The position numbers and the translations under genes were made by a program. This document shows positions 42,813 to 52,348 of a stretch of DNA of 64,000 nt, one piece after another. This stretch comes from Chitinophagaceae bacterium (GTDB lineage Bacteria > Bacteroidota > Bacteroidia > Chitinophagales > Chitinophagaceae), in the NCBI GenBank assembly GCA_004173235.1, contig SEAC01000003.1, positions 1-64,000 of the forward strand, given 5' to 3'. Below the pieces are notes generated by a model. That model saw only the letters and a list, made by a program, of their open reading frames with translations. It was not told where the DNA came from and searched no databases. The stretch's first letter is position 1. Every line of letters starts with the position of its first letter.

Positions 42813-45622
42813 TGGCTATTATTTAAAGGGATAAGGAACGTCAGGCAGGTTCCGCTTGCACCTGATCCAATGCGGAGTGTTCCGCCCGAGTGATCCATCC
42901 GCTGCTGCATACTGCGCATTCCGTTTGAAAAACTCTTGCCTGCAGACGTGCTGGCCATTCCATTGCCGTCGTCCTGCACGCTGATCTCCACGAGGTGCTC
43001 CCTGCATTCCATGAGCAGGCGGCACCAGCTCGCGCCCGAGTGCTTCAGGCAATTGTGGAGCGCTTCTTTAACCGCGAGGTACACGTTGCGCCGGATGTCG
43101 CCGCTGATGCGGATGACCGGTATTTCTACGGGAAGCTGAACCTGCAGTTGTATCGTCGATCCTTCAAAGAGGTGCTGCGCCTGCTTCTGGAGGTACAGCA
43201 ACAGGCTTTCCAACGTATCCTGGTCGGTATTGAGCGTCCAGATCACCTCGCGCGTTTTTTCTGTGAGCGAGGTTATGGACTCGTGGATTTTTTCAATGTC
43301 TGCGCGCAACGGGCCGGGAGGCATCTTTTCGCGCGCAAGTTCTGTAAGCAGGCGCACCCCCGAAAGCGTGGCGCCCAGGTCGTCGTGGATCTCGGCGGAG
43401 ATGCGTTGACGCTCGTGCTCTACGGCCAGCATCTTTTCGTAGCGGGTGCGCTCCCGCCGGCTGCGTTGCTTTTGGAGGTAAAGCCCGAGCAAGAAGAACA
43501 GCGCCGTCACGGCCACCAGGCAAAGCAGTTGCGCCCACCAGGTTTGCCACCAGGGCGGCCTGATGGTGAAGGCATAGCTTACCTCGGGCGCCAGCGAATT
43601 GCCGTTGGCATTCACGGCGATCGCGGAAAAGCGGTAGTCGCCGGGCGGCAGGTCGATGAAAGAAAAGCTGCTCTGTCCCTGCTCCGACAGCATCCAGTTG
43701 CAACGATCGTTGGAGCAAAGACGATAGCGGTAGCGCAGGTGATCGGTAGAGGTGAACCAGGGAGTGGAAAGGCCAATGGTGACGCTGTTCTGGTTATGGT
43801 TGAAGGTGTGCACCCCAAGTGCGTTGATGCTTTCGTTCACGCGCACGAAGTCGAAGATGCTGCGCGTGGGCACGGTGCCTGCACCCATTTTCGGCAGGCG
43901 GAATAAGCCGTTACTTGTGGCGGCAAGCAGGCTCGAGTCTTCTTCTATGAGATCGCTCACATCGGCGCCGCGAAAGGGAAGATCGCTCAGCTCCTGTGCG
44001 CGGAAGCCGGTGTCCAACTGTTGTATCACGTCGTCGTACAGCACCCAGGCAGTGTTGCCGTCCACCTTCAGGTCGGGCGCTGCATTGGGTTGCTGCGCCA
44101 GCAGCAGCGAAAGCGATTCCAGCTTGCTGGCCGGCTTTTTTACAAACAAGCCACGATTGAAAGTTGTGACTAATACAGCCCCTGCAAAGTTGCGTATGCG
44201 TGTAGCAAACAGCGGAGCGCTTTCGTAGGTGAGCGCCGAACTGTCGGTTGGTGACCACGAAAAAAATCCCTTGTTGACGGCCACGTAGAGCAATCCCTTT
44301 GGGTCGAGGCAAACCGAGCGACAGCGCCGCAGGTTGCTGCCTGTAGGAACAATGTCGCGCAGGCTGTCGGCTCCGCGCAGGTAGGGCACGGTGGTGCTGA
44401 TGACGCCGTAGGTGGTGGCCAGCACAACGCGCCCGCCGCCGGTAGTGCAGTCTTTCGCCACGAGGTTGGTATCCACCACATCCAGGCGCGGCCAGCGAAG
44501 GTCGTACGTATAAAGTCCGAGGCTGCCAGCAACGAGATACAGGCTATCGCCCATAGGCCACACGTGCTCGATGGCGCCGCTGCCGGAAGTAAGCCTCGTT
44601 TCGCTATGCACGCGCCCGCCCCGCGTCCAATAGAGGCGCCCGAGGTGTGTGCCCACGAGGTACGAGCCGGGGCGAATGCGTTGCAGCGTGCGCACGTAAT
44701 CGCCTGACTCCAGAAACGGTACCTGCACCGGCACGGCGCGCGTGCGGAATCCTGCCAGCAGTCCAAACTTCACACTGCTCCAATAACTGTGGCCCTGCAC
44801 GTCACTCAGCACGTTGGATAGAAACTGGTTCTCGATGCGGCGCCCCCGCCCGCTAACGCTCAACGCATTTGTGTGGATCCACCAGTCGTTGCCATCAACG
44901 GTCACCGAGTTCACATACGAACGCATCTCGATACGATCGGTAACCACAAGGCTGTCGCCACGCACGAGCAGCCGGTACACAGCGCCTTCCGGGTTCACCA
45001 GCATATGCGCTGTGTCGCCCATGGCCTCGGGTTGCAGAGCATGGTTTTGGGCGCGCTTGATCGAAACCTTCGTTTTCAGTTTGCGTATCGTCTTGCCTTT
45101 TTCGTAAAGAAAGAATCCATAACCCGGCGAAAGCAGCAGCACGCCTTGCGGCAGCACGGTGAGCGACGTGGTTTCGGTGATCGGATAAAGGCGCGACTCG
45201 AGACTGGAGGTGTTGCAGGTGAAAAAACCGCGCACGGAGGTCGCTACCAGTTCGTCGCCGTAGATGGCGATGCGTGGGAAGAAACGCTCCTGGCGGAAGT
45301 CGTATCCACGCAGTAATTGCTGGCGCTGTCCTTCCACGTAAAAGATCTGTCCTTCGAAGTTGTGGCACCAGATGCGTCCGTGCCGATCCTCGCAGAGATC
45401 GGTTACGGCGCGGCCGTTTTGCAGCGGCGTGCCGTAGTTCACAAAATTGCGTCCATCGTACCGGCTGAGGCCTGCATTGTGGGCCACCCAGATATGGCCA
45501 TTTCGATCCTGGAGCAGGTCGTAAACTTCGCTGGAGGGTGTGTTGCGCACAGGACTGACGCCGGCATTTTGCGCGCGGCTGACAAGGCTAAGCAATAAAA
45601 AAAGAAACAGGAGCCCTCTCAT
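42809..45622 (-). CDS. Sensor histidine kinase with periplasmic propeller sensor
   Basis: This 937-residue kinase has a signal sequence (1-17, ending SRAQ). The periplasmic part (about 20-640) carries two-component-propeller blades (DLLQDRNGHIWVAHNAGLSR, DLCEDRHGRIWCHNF). A Y_Y_Y domain follows (about 640-700; RYRYRLCSND, FSFIDLPPGDYRFSA), then one membrane helix (about 705-725). The DHp domain is HisKA_3 type with His746 in RQRISAEIHDDLGATLSG. A HATPase_c domain ends the protein (KEALHNCLKHSGAS, DDGNGM). This layout is typical of Bacteroidota sensors of polysaccharides or surface signals. It is the partner of the overlapping response regulator. Confidence 0.93.
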   Translation of the reverse strand: MRGLLFLFLLLSLVSRAQNAGVSPVRNTPSSEVYDLLQDRNGHIWVAHNAGLSRYDGRNFVNYGTPLQNGRAVTDLCEDRHGRIWCHNFEGQIFYVEGQRQQLLRGYDFRQERFFPRIAIYGDELVATSVRGFFTCNTSSLESRLYPITETTSLTVLPQGVLLLSPGYGFFLYEKGKTIRKLKTKVSIKRAQNHALQPEAMGDTAHMLVNPEGAVYRLLVRGDSLVVTDRIEMRSYVNSVTVDGNDWWIHTNALSVSGRGRRIENQFLSNVLSDVQGHSYWSSVKFGLLAGFRTRAVPVQVPFLESGDYVRTLQRIRPGSYLVGTHLGRLYWTRGGRVHSETRLTSGSGAIEHVWPMGDSLYLVAGSLGLYTYDLRWPRLDVVDTNLVAKDCTTGGGRVVLATTYGVISTTVPYLRGADSLRDIVPTGSNLRRCRSVCLDPKGLLYVAVNKGFFSWSPTDSSALTYESAPLFATRIRNFAGAVLVTTFNRGLFVKKPASKLESLSLLLAQQPNAAPDLKVDGNTAWVLYDDVIQQLDTGFRAQELSDLPFRGADVSDLIEEDSSLLAATSNGLFRLPKMGAGTVPTRSIFDFVRVNESINALGVHTFNHNQNSVTIGLSTPWFTSTDHLRYRYRLCSNDRCNWMLSEQGQSSFSFIDLPPGDYRFSAIAVNANGNSLAPEVSYAFTIRPPWWQTWWAQLLCLVAVTALFFLLGLYLQKQRSRRERTRYEKMLAVEHERQRISAEIHDDLGATLSGVRLLTELAREKMPPGPLRADIEKIHESITSLTEKTREVIWTLNTDQDTLESLLLYLQKQAQHLFEGSTIQLQVQLPVEIPVIRISGDIRRNVYLAVKEALHNCLKHSGASWCRLLMECREHLVEISVQDDGNGMASTSAGKSFSNGMRSMQQRMDHSGGTLRIGSGASGTCLTFLIPLNNSQ

Positions 45623-45636
45623 TTCAAATCAGGAGA

Positions 45637-45721
45637 ATAAAGATAGCCCATCGTTTAGAGGTAGCAGGCGTCCGGCCTTAGTTCAAAACCAGGGGGAGCT
45701 TAAAATACCGAATTTTCGGTA
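45637..45721 (-). promoter_or_regulatory. Putative promoter and operator of the propeller kinase gene
   Basis: On the minus strand TATCTTTA (45637-45644) resembles the TAnnTTTG box and ends about 14 bases before the start codon at 45622. Upstream is the palindrome TACCGAA-TT-TTCGGTA (45706-45721). The gap 45623-45963 holds no gene I can support. Confidence 0.35.
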
Positions 45722-45963
45722 GCCCGCGCCTGCGTGGCGATCGGTAGCTTTGTCGCTCATTGCAGGACTTTCCTGTACCGTTCCTACCCTACACTTCATA
45801 CCTGTTGGGAGGGTCGTCAGAAGTCGGCACCTAAACCAACCGTTCCCCTTTTCGTTTTTTTTTCTGCTGTGCGTCCTTCCAGGTTCCAATGGACCTCGGG
45901 TCGTCCTGCAGTTTTTTCTGCAGCTTCATGTTGCCGGCGCTTTCTTTCCAGAAGGCGCCATTT

Positions 45964-48150
45964 TTATTTTTTCGGGGCGGAGTCGAAGCAGGGAACACGC
46001 ACCATAAGCGTGCAGCCCTGGCCGGGCGCTGTATCGAGTTGCAGAAAACCGTGAACGCTTTCTGCGCGCGTCATCATGTTGGTGATGCCGATCCCGTTGC
46101 GGCCGCGTCGTGGGTCGAAGCCCTGGCCATTGTCCTGCAGCCGCAGTTCGAGCAGGTTGCCTTTTCGGGTAAACCGTATTTCTACGGTCGCGGCCTGTGC
46201 GTGCTTCAGCACGTTGGTGAGTTGCTCCTGCAAAATGCGGTACACGGCAAGGTGCACTTCCTGGTCCACTTCCACGCCATCGGCCAGCTCGTCGGTGTCG
46301 AGCAGCACCTGAATCTTGTTGGTGGCGGCAACGGCGCTGATCAGTTCGTCTACCGAATCTTTCAAACGAATGTTGCCGAGCGATGGTGCCGAGAGGCGCT
46401 TGGAGAGGCTGCGGATCTCGGTGATCGAGCGTTGCAGCAGCTGCACCGATTTGGTCATCAGCTCCTGCTGGTCGCCGATGCCGTCGCGGCAAAGCTCGGT
46501 ATACAGTTTCACCGTGGTGAGCACCTGGTTCACGTTGTCGTGCAGCTCCTGGCTTACGAGCGCGCGTTCGCTTTCCTGTGCCTTGATGGCCGCAGCGGTA
46601 ACCATCTGCTGCCGCTGGCGCATTTCCTCATCCAGTTGCTCCTGCAGGCGCCTACGCTCGGTAACATCGGTGGCAATGGAAAAGAAGTGACGCAGTTCGC
46701 CGTTCTCGTCAAACACGGGCTGGCACGATATGTCGGCCCAATAGGTTTCGCCGTTCTTTTTATAATTGAGTGCTTCCACGCGGAATGGCTTGCGGTCGGC
46801 CACGCAGCTGCGCACAAAATGCACTACCTCGGGGTCCGTGTCGGGGCCGTCGAAGATCTCGCCGTTGTGGCGGCCGATCGCATCTTCGGGGAGGAAGCCG
46901 GTGATGCGCGTAAAGGCTTCGTTGACCCAGGTGATGCGTTGCTGTGCATCGGTAAGGGCAACGATATTGCTTGTCTTCTTCGCCACGAGCGACAACTGCT
47001 CGAGCGTGCGCTCATCGTCGCGCTGGCGCGTAACATCGCGGAAGAAAACGGAAATTCCTTTTTGCGTGGTGTATGCGTTGAGCTCAAACCAGCGGTTGGT
47101 GTGTGGTCCGTAGATCGTGCGGTGCACGGGCGTAGGGTCGGTTTGCATCCGCTGATATACTTCATAAACACCTGTGTCCCGGATGTGCGGGAAGATGTCT
47201 AAAAGATTGCGCCCCAGTGTTTCCTTTCGGTTGCGTCCGAGGATCACTTCTGCCTGCGCGTTCCAATACAGTACGCGGCCTTCGAGCGTAAGCGTAACGA
47301 AGCCGTCCTGCATCTGCTCCAGCACCTGGATCATGGTTTCGTTCTGTTCGCGCAATTTGCGTTCGTAGTTGCGCTGCTTTTCTTCCGAAACACGCTTCTC
47401 ATGCACGTCTTTTAAAAAGATGGTAAGACCATCCGCAGAGGGATGCACCTGGATGTGCAGCCAGTGATGAATGACGGGGCAAAGGAATTCTTCCGCCACC
47501 ACTTCATCATTTTGCAGCGCGCGCTCGTAAAGAGCACGGTAAGGCACGCATGCCTCCGGAGGAAAAAGTTCGAAAATGTCTTTCTGGAGAATCGTTTCGG
47601 CTTTGATGCCGGTAAGCAATTCCATCCGCTTGTTCCAATACGTTACGCGCAACGAGCGGTCGAGGAAGAAAAAGCCCTCGTGCATCCGCTCGAGCACGCC
47701 GCTCAGCAGCGCGTGTTGCTGGCTGATGGTCGCCTCAAATTGCTTCTTCTCCTCATCGTGGCGCCGCCGCTCGGTTACGTCGCGAAAAAGCACCGACAGG
47801 CCAGACCCGGAGGGGTAAACATCGATAGCGATCCAGGCCTCGAAGGGTGCGAAGAAAGCTTCCGCCCTGGTGGGCTGTCCCGTGTCGAAGGCTTCACGGT
47901 AGGCGTGTGCAAAGGGCGAGTCTTCCATCCCGGGGAAGCATTCGTTGAAGGTGCGGCCAATGTAATCCGCGCGGCGAATCTTGAGGATCTCCTCTGTGCG
48001 TTTGTTGGCAAACACGAAGCGCCAATGGCGGTCGAATGCAAAAAAGCCATCGGTGATGCGGTCGAGGATCTCGGAAAAAAAAGGGCTCTTCTGCAACTCC
48101 AGGCCGCTGTGCAGGATCGGGATGGGAATAGGGGCGGTGCTCGAGGACAT
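45964..48150 (-). CDS. Multi-PAS sensor histidine kinase (cytoplasmic)
   Basis: This 728-residue kinase has four PAS domains in a row (about 25-140, 145-265, 265-385 and 385-500), each with the FAFDRHWRFVFANKR / FFLDRSLRVTYWNKR / TLTLEGRVLYWNAQAE / ALTDAQQRITWVNEAF style core. A HisKA_3-type DHp follows with His537 in VSQELHDNVNQVLTTVKLY, then a HATPase_c domain (NVLKHAQAATVEIRF, DNGQGFDPRRGRNGIG). No membrane segment is seen. The start at 48150 is preferred over 48177. No receiver gene is directly attached; the nearest response regulator is the one at 42180. Confidence 0.92.
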   Translation of the reverse strand: MSSSTAPIPIPILHSGLELQKSPFFSEILDRITDGFFAFDRHWRFVFANKRTEEILKIRRADYIGRTFNECFPGMEDSPFAHAYREAFDTGQPTRAEAFFAPFEAWIAIDVYPSGSGLSVLFRDVTERRRHDEEKKQFEATISQQHALLSGVLERMHEGFFFLDRSLRVTYWNKRMELLTGIKAETILQKDIFELFPPEACVPYRALYERALQNDEVVAEEFLCPVIHHWLHIQVHPSADGLTIFLKDVHEKRVSEEKQRNYERKLREQNETMIQVLEQMQDGFVTLTLEGRVLYWNAQAEVILGRNRKETLGRNLLDIFPHIRDTGVYEVYQRMQTDPTPVHRTIYGPHTNRWFELNAYTTQKGISVFFRDVTRQRDDERTLEQLSLVAKKTSNIVALTDAQQRITWVNEAFTRITGFLPEDAIGRHNGEIFDGPDTDPEVVHFVRSCVADRKPFRVEALNYKKNGETYWADISCQPVFDENGELRHFFSIATDVTERRRLQEQLDEEMRQRQQMVTAAAIKAQESERALVSQELHDNVNQVLTTVKLYTELCRDGIGDQQELMTKSVQLLQRSITEIRSLSKRLSAPSLGNIRLKDSVDELISAVAATNKIQVLLDTDELADGVEVDQEVHLAVYRILQEQLTNVLKHAQAATVEIRFTRKGNLLELRLQDNGQGFDPRRGRNGIGITNMMTRAESVHGFLQLDTAPGQGCTLMVRVPCFDSAPKK

Positions 48151-48240
48151 GGTTTTCGATAGGGTTAACCGGGGCAAGATACTCGAATAAGCTAAAACGC
48201 TAATATGGAAAAGGCCTTTCCGCCCCCTTTTTCGACGAAC

Positions 48241-48272
48241 AGCCCCCCGGCATCCGTGCCGGGGGGCTTTTT
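48241..48272 (+). terminator. Strong stem-loop with T-tract
   Basis: AGCCCCCCGGCA (48241-48252) pairs with TGCCGGGGGGCT (48257-48268) across TCCG, followed by TTTTT on the plus strand. Both neighbouring genes are on the minus strand, so the hairpin lies 3' of the M16 gene but the T-tract points the other way. It may still stop minus-strand transcription or end an unrecognised plus transcript. Confidence 0.5.
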
Positions 48273-48292
48273 AACTTTATCAGTCAGGTTCT

Positions 48293-50359
48293 TTACTGGA
48301 AGTCGGCATCCTTGAGGCCACTATTGACCTTCACATCGGCGATGGTCACTTCCAGCTTCAGGCGGCCCTGGTCGATGAGCACCTTGCCGGGAAACTGTAC
48401 GCCGCTCACGGTCTTGTAGTCGGAGTAGAACGTTTGGATGAGCACTTTCTGCCCGCCGGGACCTTCTTCTTCCTTCTCGGTTTTCACGCGGAGGCCGCTG
48501 GCAACGTCGTAGTAATCCGTGCTGCTTTCTCCCGAAGGCGACTTCACCTTGACCACGACAGCGTCTTTGCCGTTCACGGTCTCGATGTCGCCAAGCGTAA
48601 GCTGGTAGCCGTTTTTCAGCATGTAGGCGTCGCGGAAGAAGGCTGCACTTTCGTTCATGTCCTCTTTGTCGCTGGCTTCCACTTCCTGCGGCTGGTTCTG
48701 CTGGATCATCGTGTATTGTCCGCCTTTCAGCATTTGCTTCTGGAGGATCATCGGGCCCATCGAAACCTGCGACAGGTAGGCGCTGCCCACGATCACTTTT
48801 TCCTGGAAGTCGATATCGCGGCCCATCACCTTGAGGGTACCTGTTTGGCTGATGTCTTTCACGGTTGCCATGGTTGCCGCGGATGCTACCGCATCGGCAG
48901 CCTTCTGCACCACGCTTTGCGCTGTGGTTCCGGCAGCGGGCGTGCGCGACTGGCGGGGAGCCGCTACGGGGTTGCCATATACGTCGAAGTAGCGCACTTC
49001 ACCATACTTTTCCAGGCCGGGTGCGATCTGCTTCGCATTGCCCACGATGACGATGATGAGGTTGCCCGGCTGTACGTATTTGTTGGCCATGGTGGTCACC
49101 ATGTCGGGCGTAACGCCTGCAAGGCGCTGCAGGTAGGTCTGATAGTAGTCGGCAGGCATCTTGTTGCGCGCGATGTTGAGTGCGAACTGCGCAATGGTGC
49201 CCGGGCTTTCGAGCGAGCGGGCAAAGGAACCGGAGAGGTAATTCTTCATGCGCATCACCTCGGTGTCGCCAATGGCTTCGCCGCGAATGCGGTTGAATTC
49301 CGACACGAACGCACCGAGGGCGCTGTCCGTTTTTTCGTTGCGCACCGAAGCTGTAGCCTGGAAGTTGCCTACGAGGCGGTTACTCGTTACGTTGGAGTAA
49401 GCGCCGTACGTGAAGCCATACTTCTCGCGAAGCGTAGCAAACAGGCGGCCGGAGAAACCACCGCCGAGGATGTTGCTCATTACCGACACGGGAATGGCAT
49501 CGGCGGTGCCGGGCCGTAGTTCTACGGGGGCGATGAATTCGATCTGGCTTTGCACGGAGGCCGGCCGGTCAACGAGCGCGATGAACGTTTTGGCAGGAGC
49601 CTTGGGCAGTGCATATTCCTGCTTCGGCACAACGCCTTTCTTCCATGCAGCGAAGGTCTTTTCGGTAAGCGCCTTTGCTTCGGCCGCGCTGATGTCGCCT
49701 ACGAACACGAGGTAAGCGTTGTTGGGCTTCCAGTAGGTGTTCACGTAGCCGCGGATGTCCTGCAGCGTGATGCTTTTGAGCGATGCCTCGGTTTCGATGT
49801 CACCATAGGGATGGTCTTTGCCGTAAGCAAGGCGGTTGGCCACATTGGTGGCAATGGCGCCGGGGTTGTCTTTCTGTTGTTGCAGTGCCGAAAGCGATTG
49901 CGTGCGTGCCTTTTCGAGTTCGGATGCGGGGAACGAAGGACGAAGGATCATGTCGCCCATCAGCCCGAAAACCTTGGCGAAATTCTGCTTCAGCGCCGAG
50001 GCCGAAGCGCTCATTGCACCGGTGTTGACGGAAGCGCCGAGGAAGTCGATGGCTTCATCGAGTTGTGCCTTCGTCATCTTGCTGGTGCCGCGGCGCATCA
50101 GTTCGCCTGCAAGCGAGCTGACGCCGGTCTTATCACCTTCCACGATGCCGTCGAGGTCGAGCGACAGGGTGGCGCTCACCTGGGGAATTTTCTTGTTGGT
50201 CACCACAAACACGCGGAGGCCGTTGGCGAGCGTGAACGTAGCGGGCTGCGCGATTTTGATGGCGGGCGCGGGCGCGGGTGCGGGCGCCTTGGAGCGATCC
50301 ACCTGCGCAAGTGCCAGCATAGGTGTGAAGGCCAGAATATAGAGAAGTGCTTTTTTCAT
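48293..50359 (-). CDS. M16 family peptidase-like protein, zinc site absent, with C-terminal extension
   Basis: This 688-residue exported protein has a signal peptide (1-19, ending ALAQ). Its two M16 halves (about 35-480) keep the fold (ANGLRVFVVTNKKIPQVSA, YGFTYGAYSN). The zinc motif HxxEH is replaced by SLAGELMRRG, so it should be non-catalytic. A further 200 residues (about 490-688; VMGRDIDFQEKVIVGSAYL, YYDVASGLRVKTE) resemble a LolA-like beta-sheet domain. It follows the active M16 gene on the same strand, with which it probably forms the usual active/inactive heterodimer. The start at 50359 is chosen because upstream lies an 84-bp repeat. Confidence 0.88.
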   Translation of the reverse strand: MKKALLYILAFTPMLALAQVDRSKAPAPAPAPAIKIAQPATFTLANGLRVFVVTNKKIPQVSATLSLDLDGIVEGDKTGVSSLAGELMRRGTSKMTKAQLDEAIDFLGASVNTGAMSASASALKQNFAKVFGLMGDMILRPSFPASELEKARTQSLSALQQQKDNPGAIATNVANRLAYGKDHPYGDIETEASLKSITLQDIRGYVNTYWKPNNAYLVFVGDISAAEAKALTEKTFAAWKKGVVPKQEYALPKAPAKTFIALVDRPASVQSQIEFIAPVELRPGTADAIPVSVMSNILGGGFSGRLFATLREKYGFTYGAYSNVTSNRLVGNFQATASVRNEKTDSALGAFVSEFNRIRGEAIGDTEVMRMKNYLSGSFARSLESPGTIAQFALNIARNKMPADYYQTYLQRLAGVTPDMVTTMANKYVQPGNLIIVIVGNAKQIAPGLEKYGEVRYFDVYGNPVAAPRQSRTPAAGTTAQSVVQKAADAVASAATMATVKDISQTGTLKVMGRDIDFQEKVIVGSAYLSQVSMGPMILQKQMLKGGQYTMIQQNQPQEVEASDKEDMNESAAFFRDAYMLKNGYQLTLGDIETVNGKDAVVVKVKSPSGESSTDYYDVASGLRVKTEKEEEGPGGQKVLIQTFYSDYKTVSGVQFPGKVLIDQGRLKLEVTIADVKVNSGLKDADFQ

Positions 50360-50383
50360 GTAGAGTATGTTTAAAAGTTGGTC

Positions 50384-50467
50384 GTCATTGCGAGGCCGCG
50401 AGCGGAGCGGAGCCCGAAGCAATCGGCTGGCGTATCTGGCAGATTGCTTCGCTGCGCTCGCAATGAC
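50384..50467. repeat. REP-like palindromic element with GTCATTGCGAG ends
   Basis: The element is bounded by GTCATTGCGAG and CTCGCAATGAC. Internal GAAGCAATC and GATTGCTTC extend the palindrome, giving a long imperfect hairpin of 84 bp between the two M16 genes. Elements with this consensus are widespread in Bacteroidota and Chlorobi genomes. Confidence 0.85.
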
Positions 50468-50479
50468 GGATCGCTCCGC

Positions 50480-51826
50480 TTAGAACGTTTTCCCGGGCAT
50501 TTCTTCCTTGCTGTCTTTAGGAAGGTAATACAGCACCACGCGGTTTTCGGGAACGAGGTACTTCTTCGCAACGTTCAGGAGGTCCTGCTTCGTCACCTTG
50601 TTGTATTTCTCGATCTCGGTATTCACGAGGTTGGCGTCACCGAAATAAACTTCGTAGTTGGCCAGGCTTTCTGCAATGCCGGCCATCGTGGCGTTAGACG
50701 TTACGAACTCGGTGGTGATCTGGTTCTTCACTTTCTGGAATTCTTTGTCCGACACCAGCGTGTTGCGCGCAACGTTCATCAGCGAGTCCATCACCTTTTC
50801 GGCATTGGCGGGCTTCACACCCATATTGTTGATGGAGTAGGTGATGAAGAGTCCGGCGTCTTCGTTGAAGAAGGGGAGTGCGCCGGTGGCCACCGACAGT
50901 TCGCGCTCGTCCACCATCACCTTATTCATGCGGCTGGAGGGGCCGCCCGAGAGCAGCGTTGCCAGCATGTTGAAGGCGTAGTATTCAGGCGTGCCCTGCG
51001 CCGGAGCACGGTAGGCCTGGATGACGGCAGGCAGCTGGATGTTGTCGCGCACTACGTCGCGCACCTCGCCACCCAGCGGCTTCTCTTTGATGGTAGGACG
51101 CGGGATCGGCTTCGTGCCGCGCGGGATGGTGCCGAAGTAGTCTGCGATTTGCTTCTTCACGTCGGCAATGTTGAAATCGCCTGCGATGGAAAGCACGCAG
51201 TTGTTGGGAACGTAAAAGGTTTTGTAGAAGTCCATGAACTCTTCCAGCTTGGCGTTATTGAGGTGGTCCATCGAGCCAATGGGCGCCCATCGGTAAGGAT
51301 GCTCGCGGAAGGCGCGGCGCAGGATCTCGGGGAAGATGGTGCCATAGGGCTGGTTCTCGTAGCGCTGGCGGCGTTCTTCTTTCACCACTTCGCGTTGCGT
51401 GTTGACGCCTACCTGTTCGATCTTGGCGTGCATCATCCGCTCGCTTTCGAGCCAGAGGCCCAGCTTCACCTGGTTGGATGGCAACAGTTCGTAGTAGAAC
51501 GTGCGGTCCTGCGAGGTGTTGGCGTTGAGCGCGCCGCCGGCGTTGGTCACGTACTTGTCGAACTCGCCGCGCTTGATGTTTTCGGAACCTTCAAAGAGCA
51601 GGTGCTCGAAGAAGTGTGCGAAGCCGGTACGCGCCGTGTCTTCGTTTTTCGAACCTACGTGGTAGAGGGCGGTTACGGCCACTACGGGAGCGGTGGTGTC
51701 GCGGTGCAGGATCACCTTAAGGCCATTGGGCAAGGTGTATTTCTCGAATTGCACCTTGGGCGCCTGGGCCGATGCCGAAGCTGCGAGCAGCAACCCGGCC
51801 GACCACAGGAGGAGTTGTTTCTTCAT
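50480..51826 (-). CDS. M16 family zinc metallopeptidase (active subunit)
   Basis: This 448-residue exported peptidase has a signal peptide (about 1-21, ending SASAQ). The inverted zinc motif HFFEH lies at about residues 70-74 (TGFAHFFEHLLFEGS), followed by downstream Glu residues (EVVKEERRQRYE) that supply the third ligand. The second half holds the usual inactive repeat. Upstream in-frame codons to 52153 overlap the hip remnant and are rejected. It is paired with the zinc-site-less M16 protein downstream. The likely role is periplasmic or surface oligopeptide degradation. Confidence 0.92.
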   Translation of the reverse strand: MKKQLLLWSAGLLLAASASAQAPKVQFEKYTLPNGLKVILHRDTTAPVVAVTALYHVGSKNEDTARTGFAHFFEHLLFEGSENIKRGEFDKYVTNAGGALNANTSQDRTFYYELLPSNQVKLGLWLESERMMHAKIEQVGVNTQREVVKEERRQRYENQPYGTIFPEILRRAFREHPYRWAPIGSMDHLNNAKLEEFMDFYKTFYVPNNCVLSIAGDFNIADVKKQIADYFGTIPRGTKPIPRPTIKEKPLGGEVRDVVRDNIQLPAVIQAYRAPAQGTPEYYAFNMLATLLSGGPSSRMNKVMVDERELSVATGALPFFNEDAGLFITYSINNMGVKPANAEKVMDSLMNVARNTLVSDKEFQKVKNQITTEFVTSNATMAGIAESLANYEVYFGDANLVNTEIEKYNKVTKQDLLNVAKKYLVPENRVVLYYLPKDSKEEMPGKTF

Positions 51827-51941
51827 GATTGATTTTTGTAATTGGGAGACGGGAACGAATGTAAGCAACCGGCGCCAAACCGCCCGGGCGGCGGGATAAA
51901 CGGCGCGATTGAGGATGTGAAACCGATTTGCCTTCGGGTGT

Positions 51942-52347
51942 TTATCCGAAGATGCGGTGCCAGCGTTCGTTGAAGATATCGAGGTAGGCATTCTGCAGAT
52001 CGGGAGGCAGGAAGGATTTTTCGATCCAGGGCGCGACGCCATCTTTGAGTCGCTCGAAACGGCGGTAGCTGTTGGCGAGCGCTTTTTCAGCAATGTTGTA
52101 GTGTTTGGCCAATGTATCGAAGTTGCGACGTGTGAGTTGATTTTTGCGTGCATTGCAATCCATCAAAAAAAGGGAAAAGCTGTTTGTCGGTGTAACGTTT
52201 TGTAGAAAGGGGCAAAGTGAAACTGATCGCGCGTGCGTCGGGTAAGTGCAGGTAGGCGGCATCATATTCGAAGTAATAGCCAGTAGGATCTTGCCAGATT
52301 CTACCTGCTAACTTTTCTCCGAAGTACACAAGTCCTTTTCGGTTCAT
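51942..52347 (-). pseudogene. HipA-type toxin remnant with internal deletion
   Basis: The N-terminal half reads as a HipA N-terminal domain: KGLVYFGEKLAGRIWQDPTG, then ARAISFTLPLSTKRY and LFPFFDGL. Directly after PFFDGL, where family members continue with PEG and the kinase core, the sequence jumps near 52165 into another frame. That frame reads NARKNQLTRRNFDTLAKHYN and SFLPPDLQNAYLDIFNERW, which looks like the extreme C-terminus of HipA. The whole kinase centre is missing, so the product cannot phosphorylate glutamyl-tRNA synthetase. It lies 1 base after the small ORF at 52349 and belongs to the same operon. Base composition is more AT-rich than the neighbours. Confidence 0.7.
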
Positions 52348-52348
52348 T

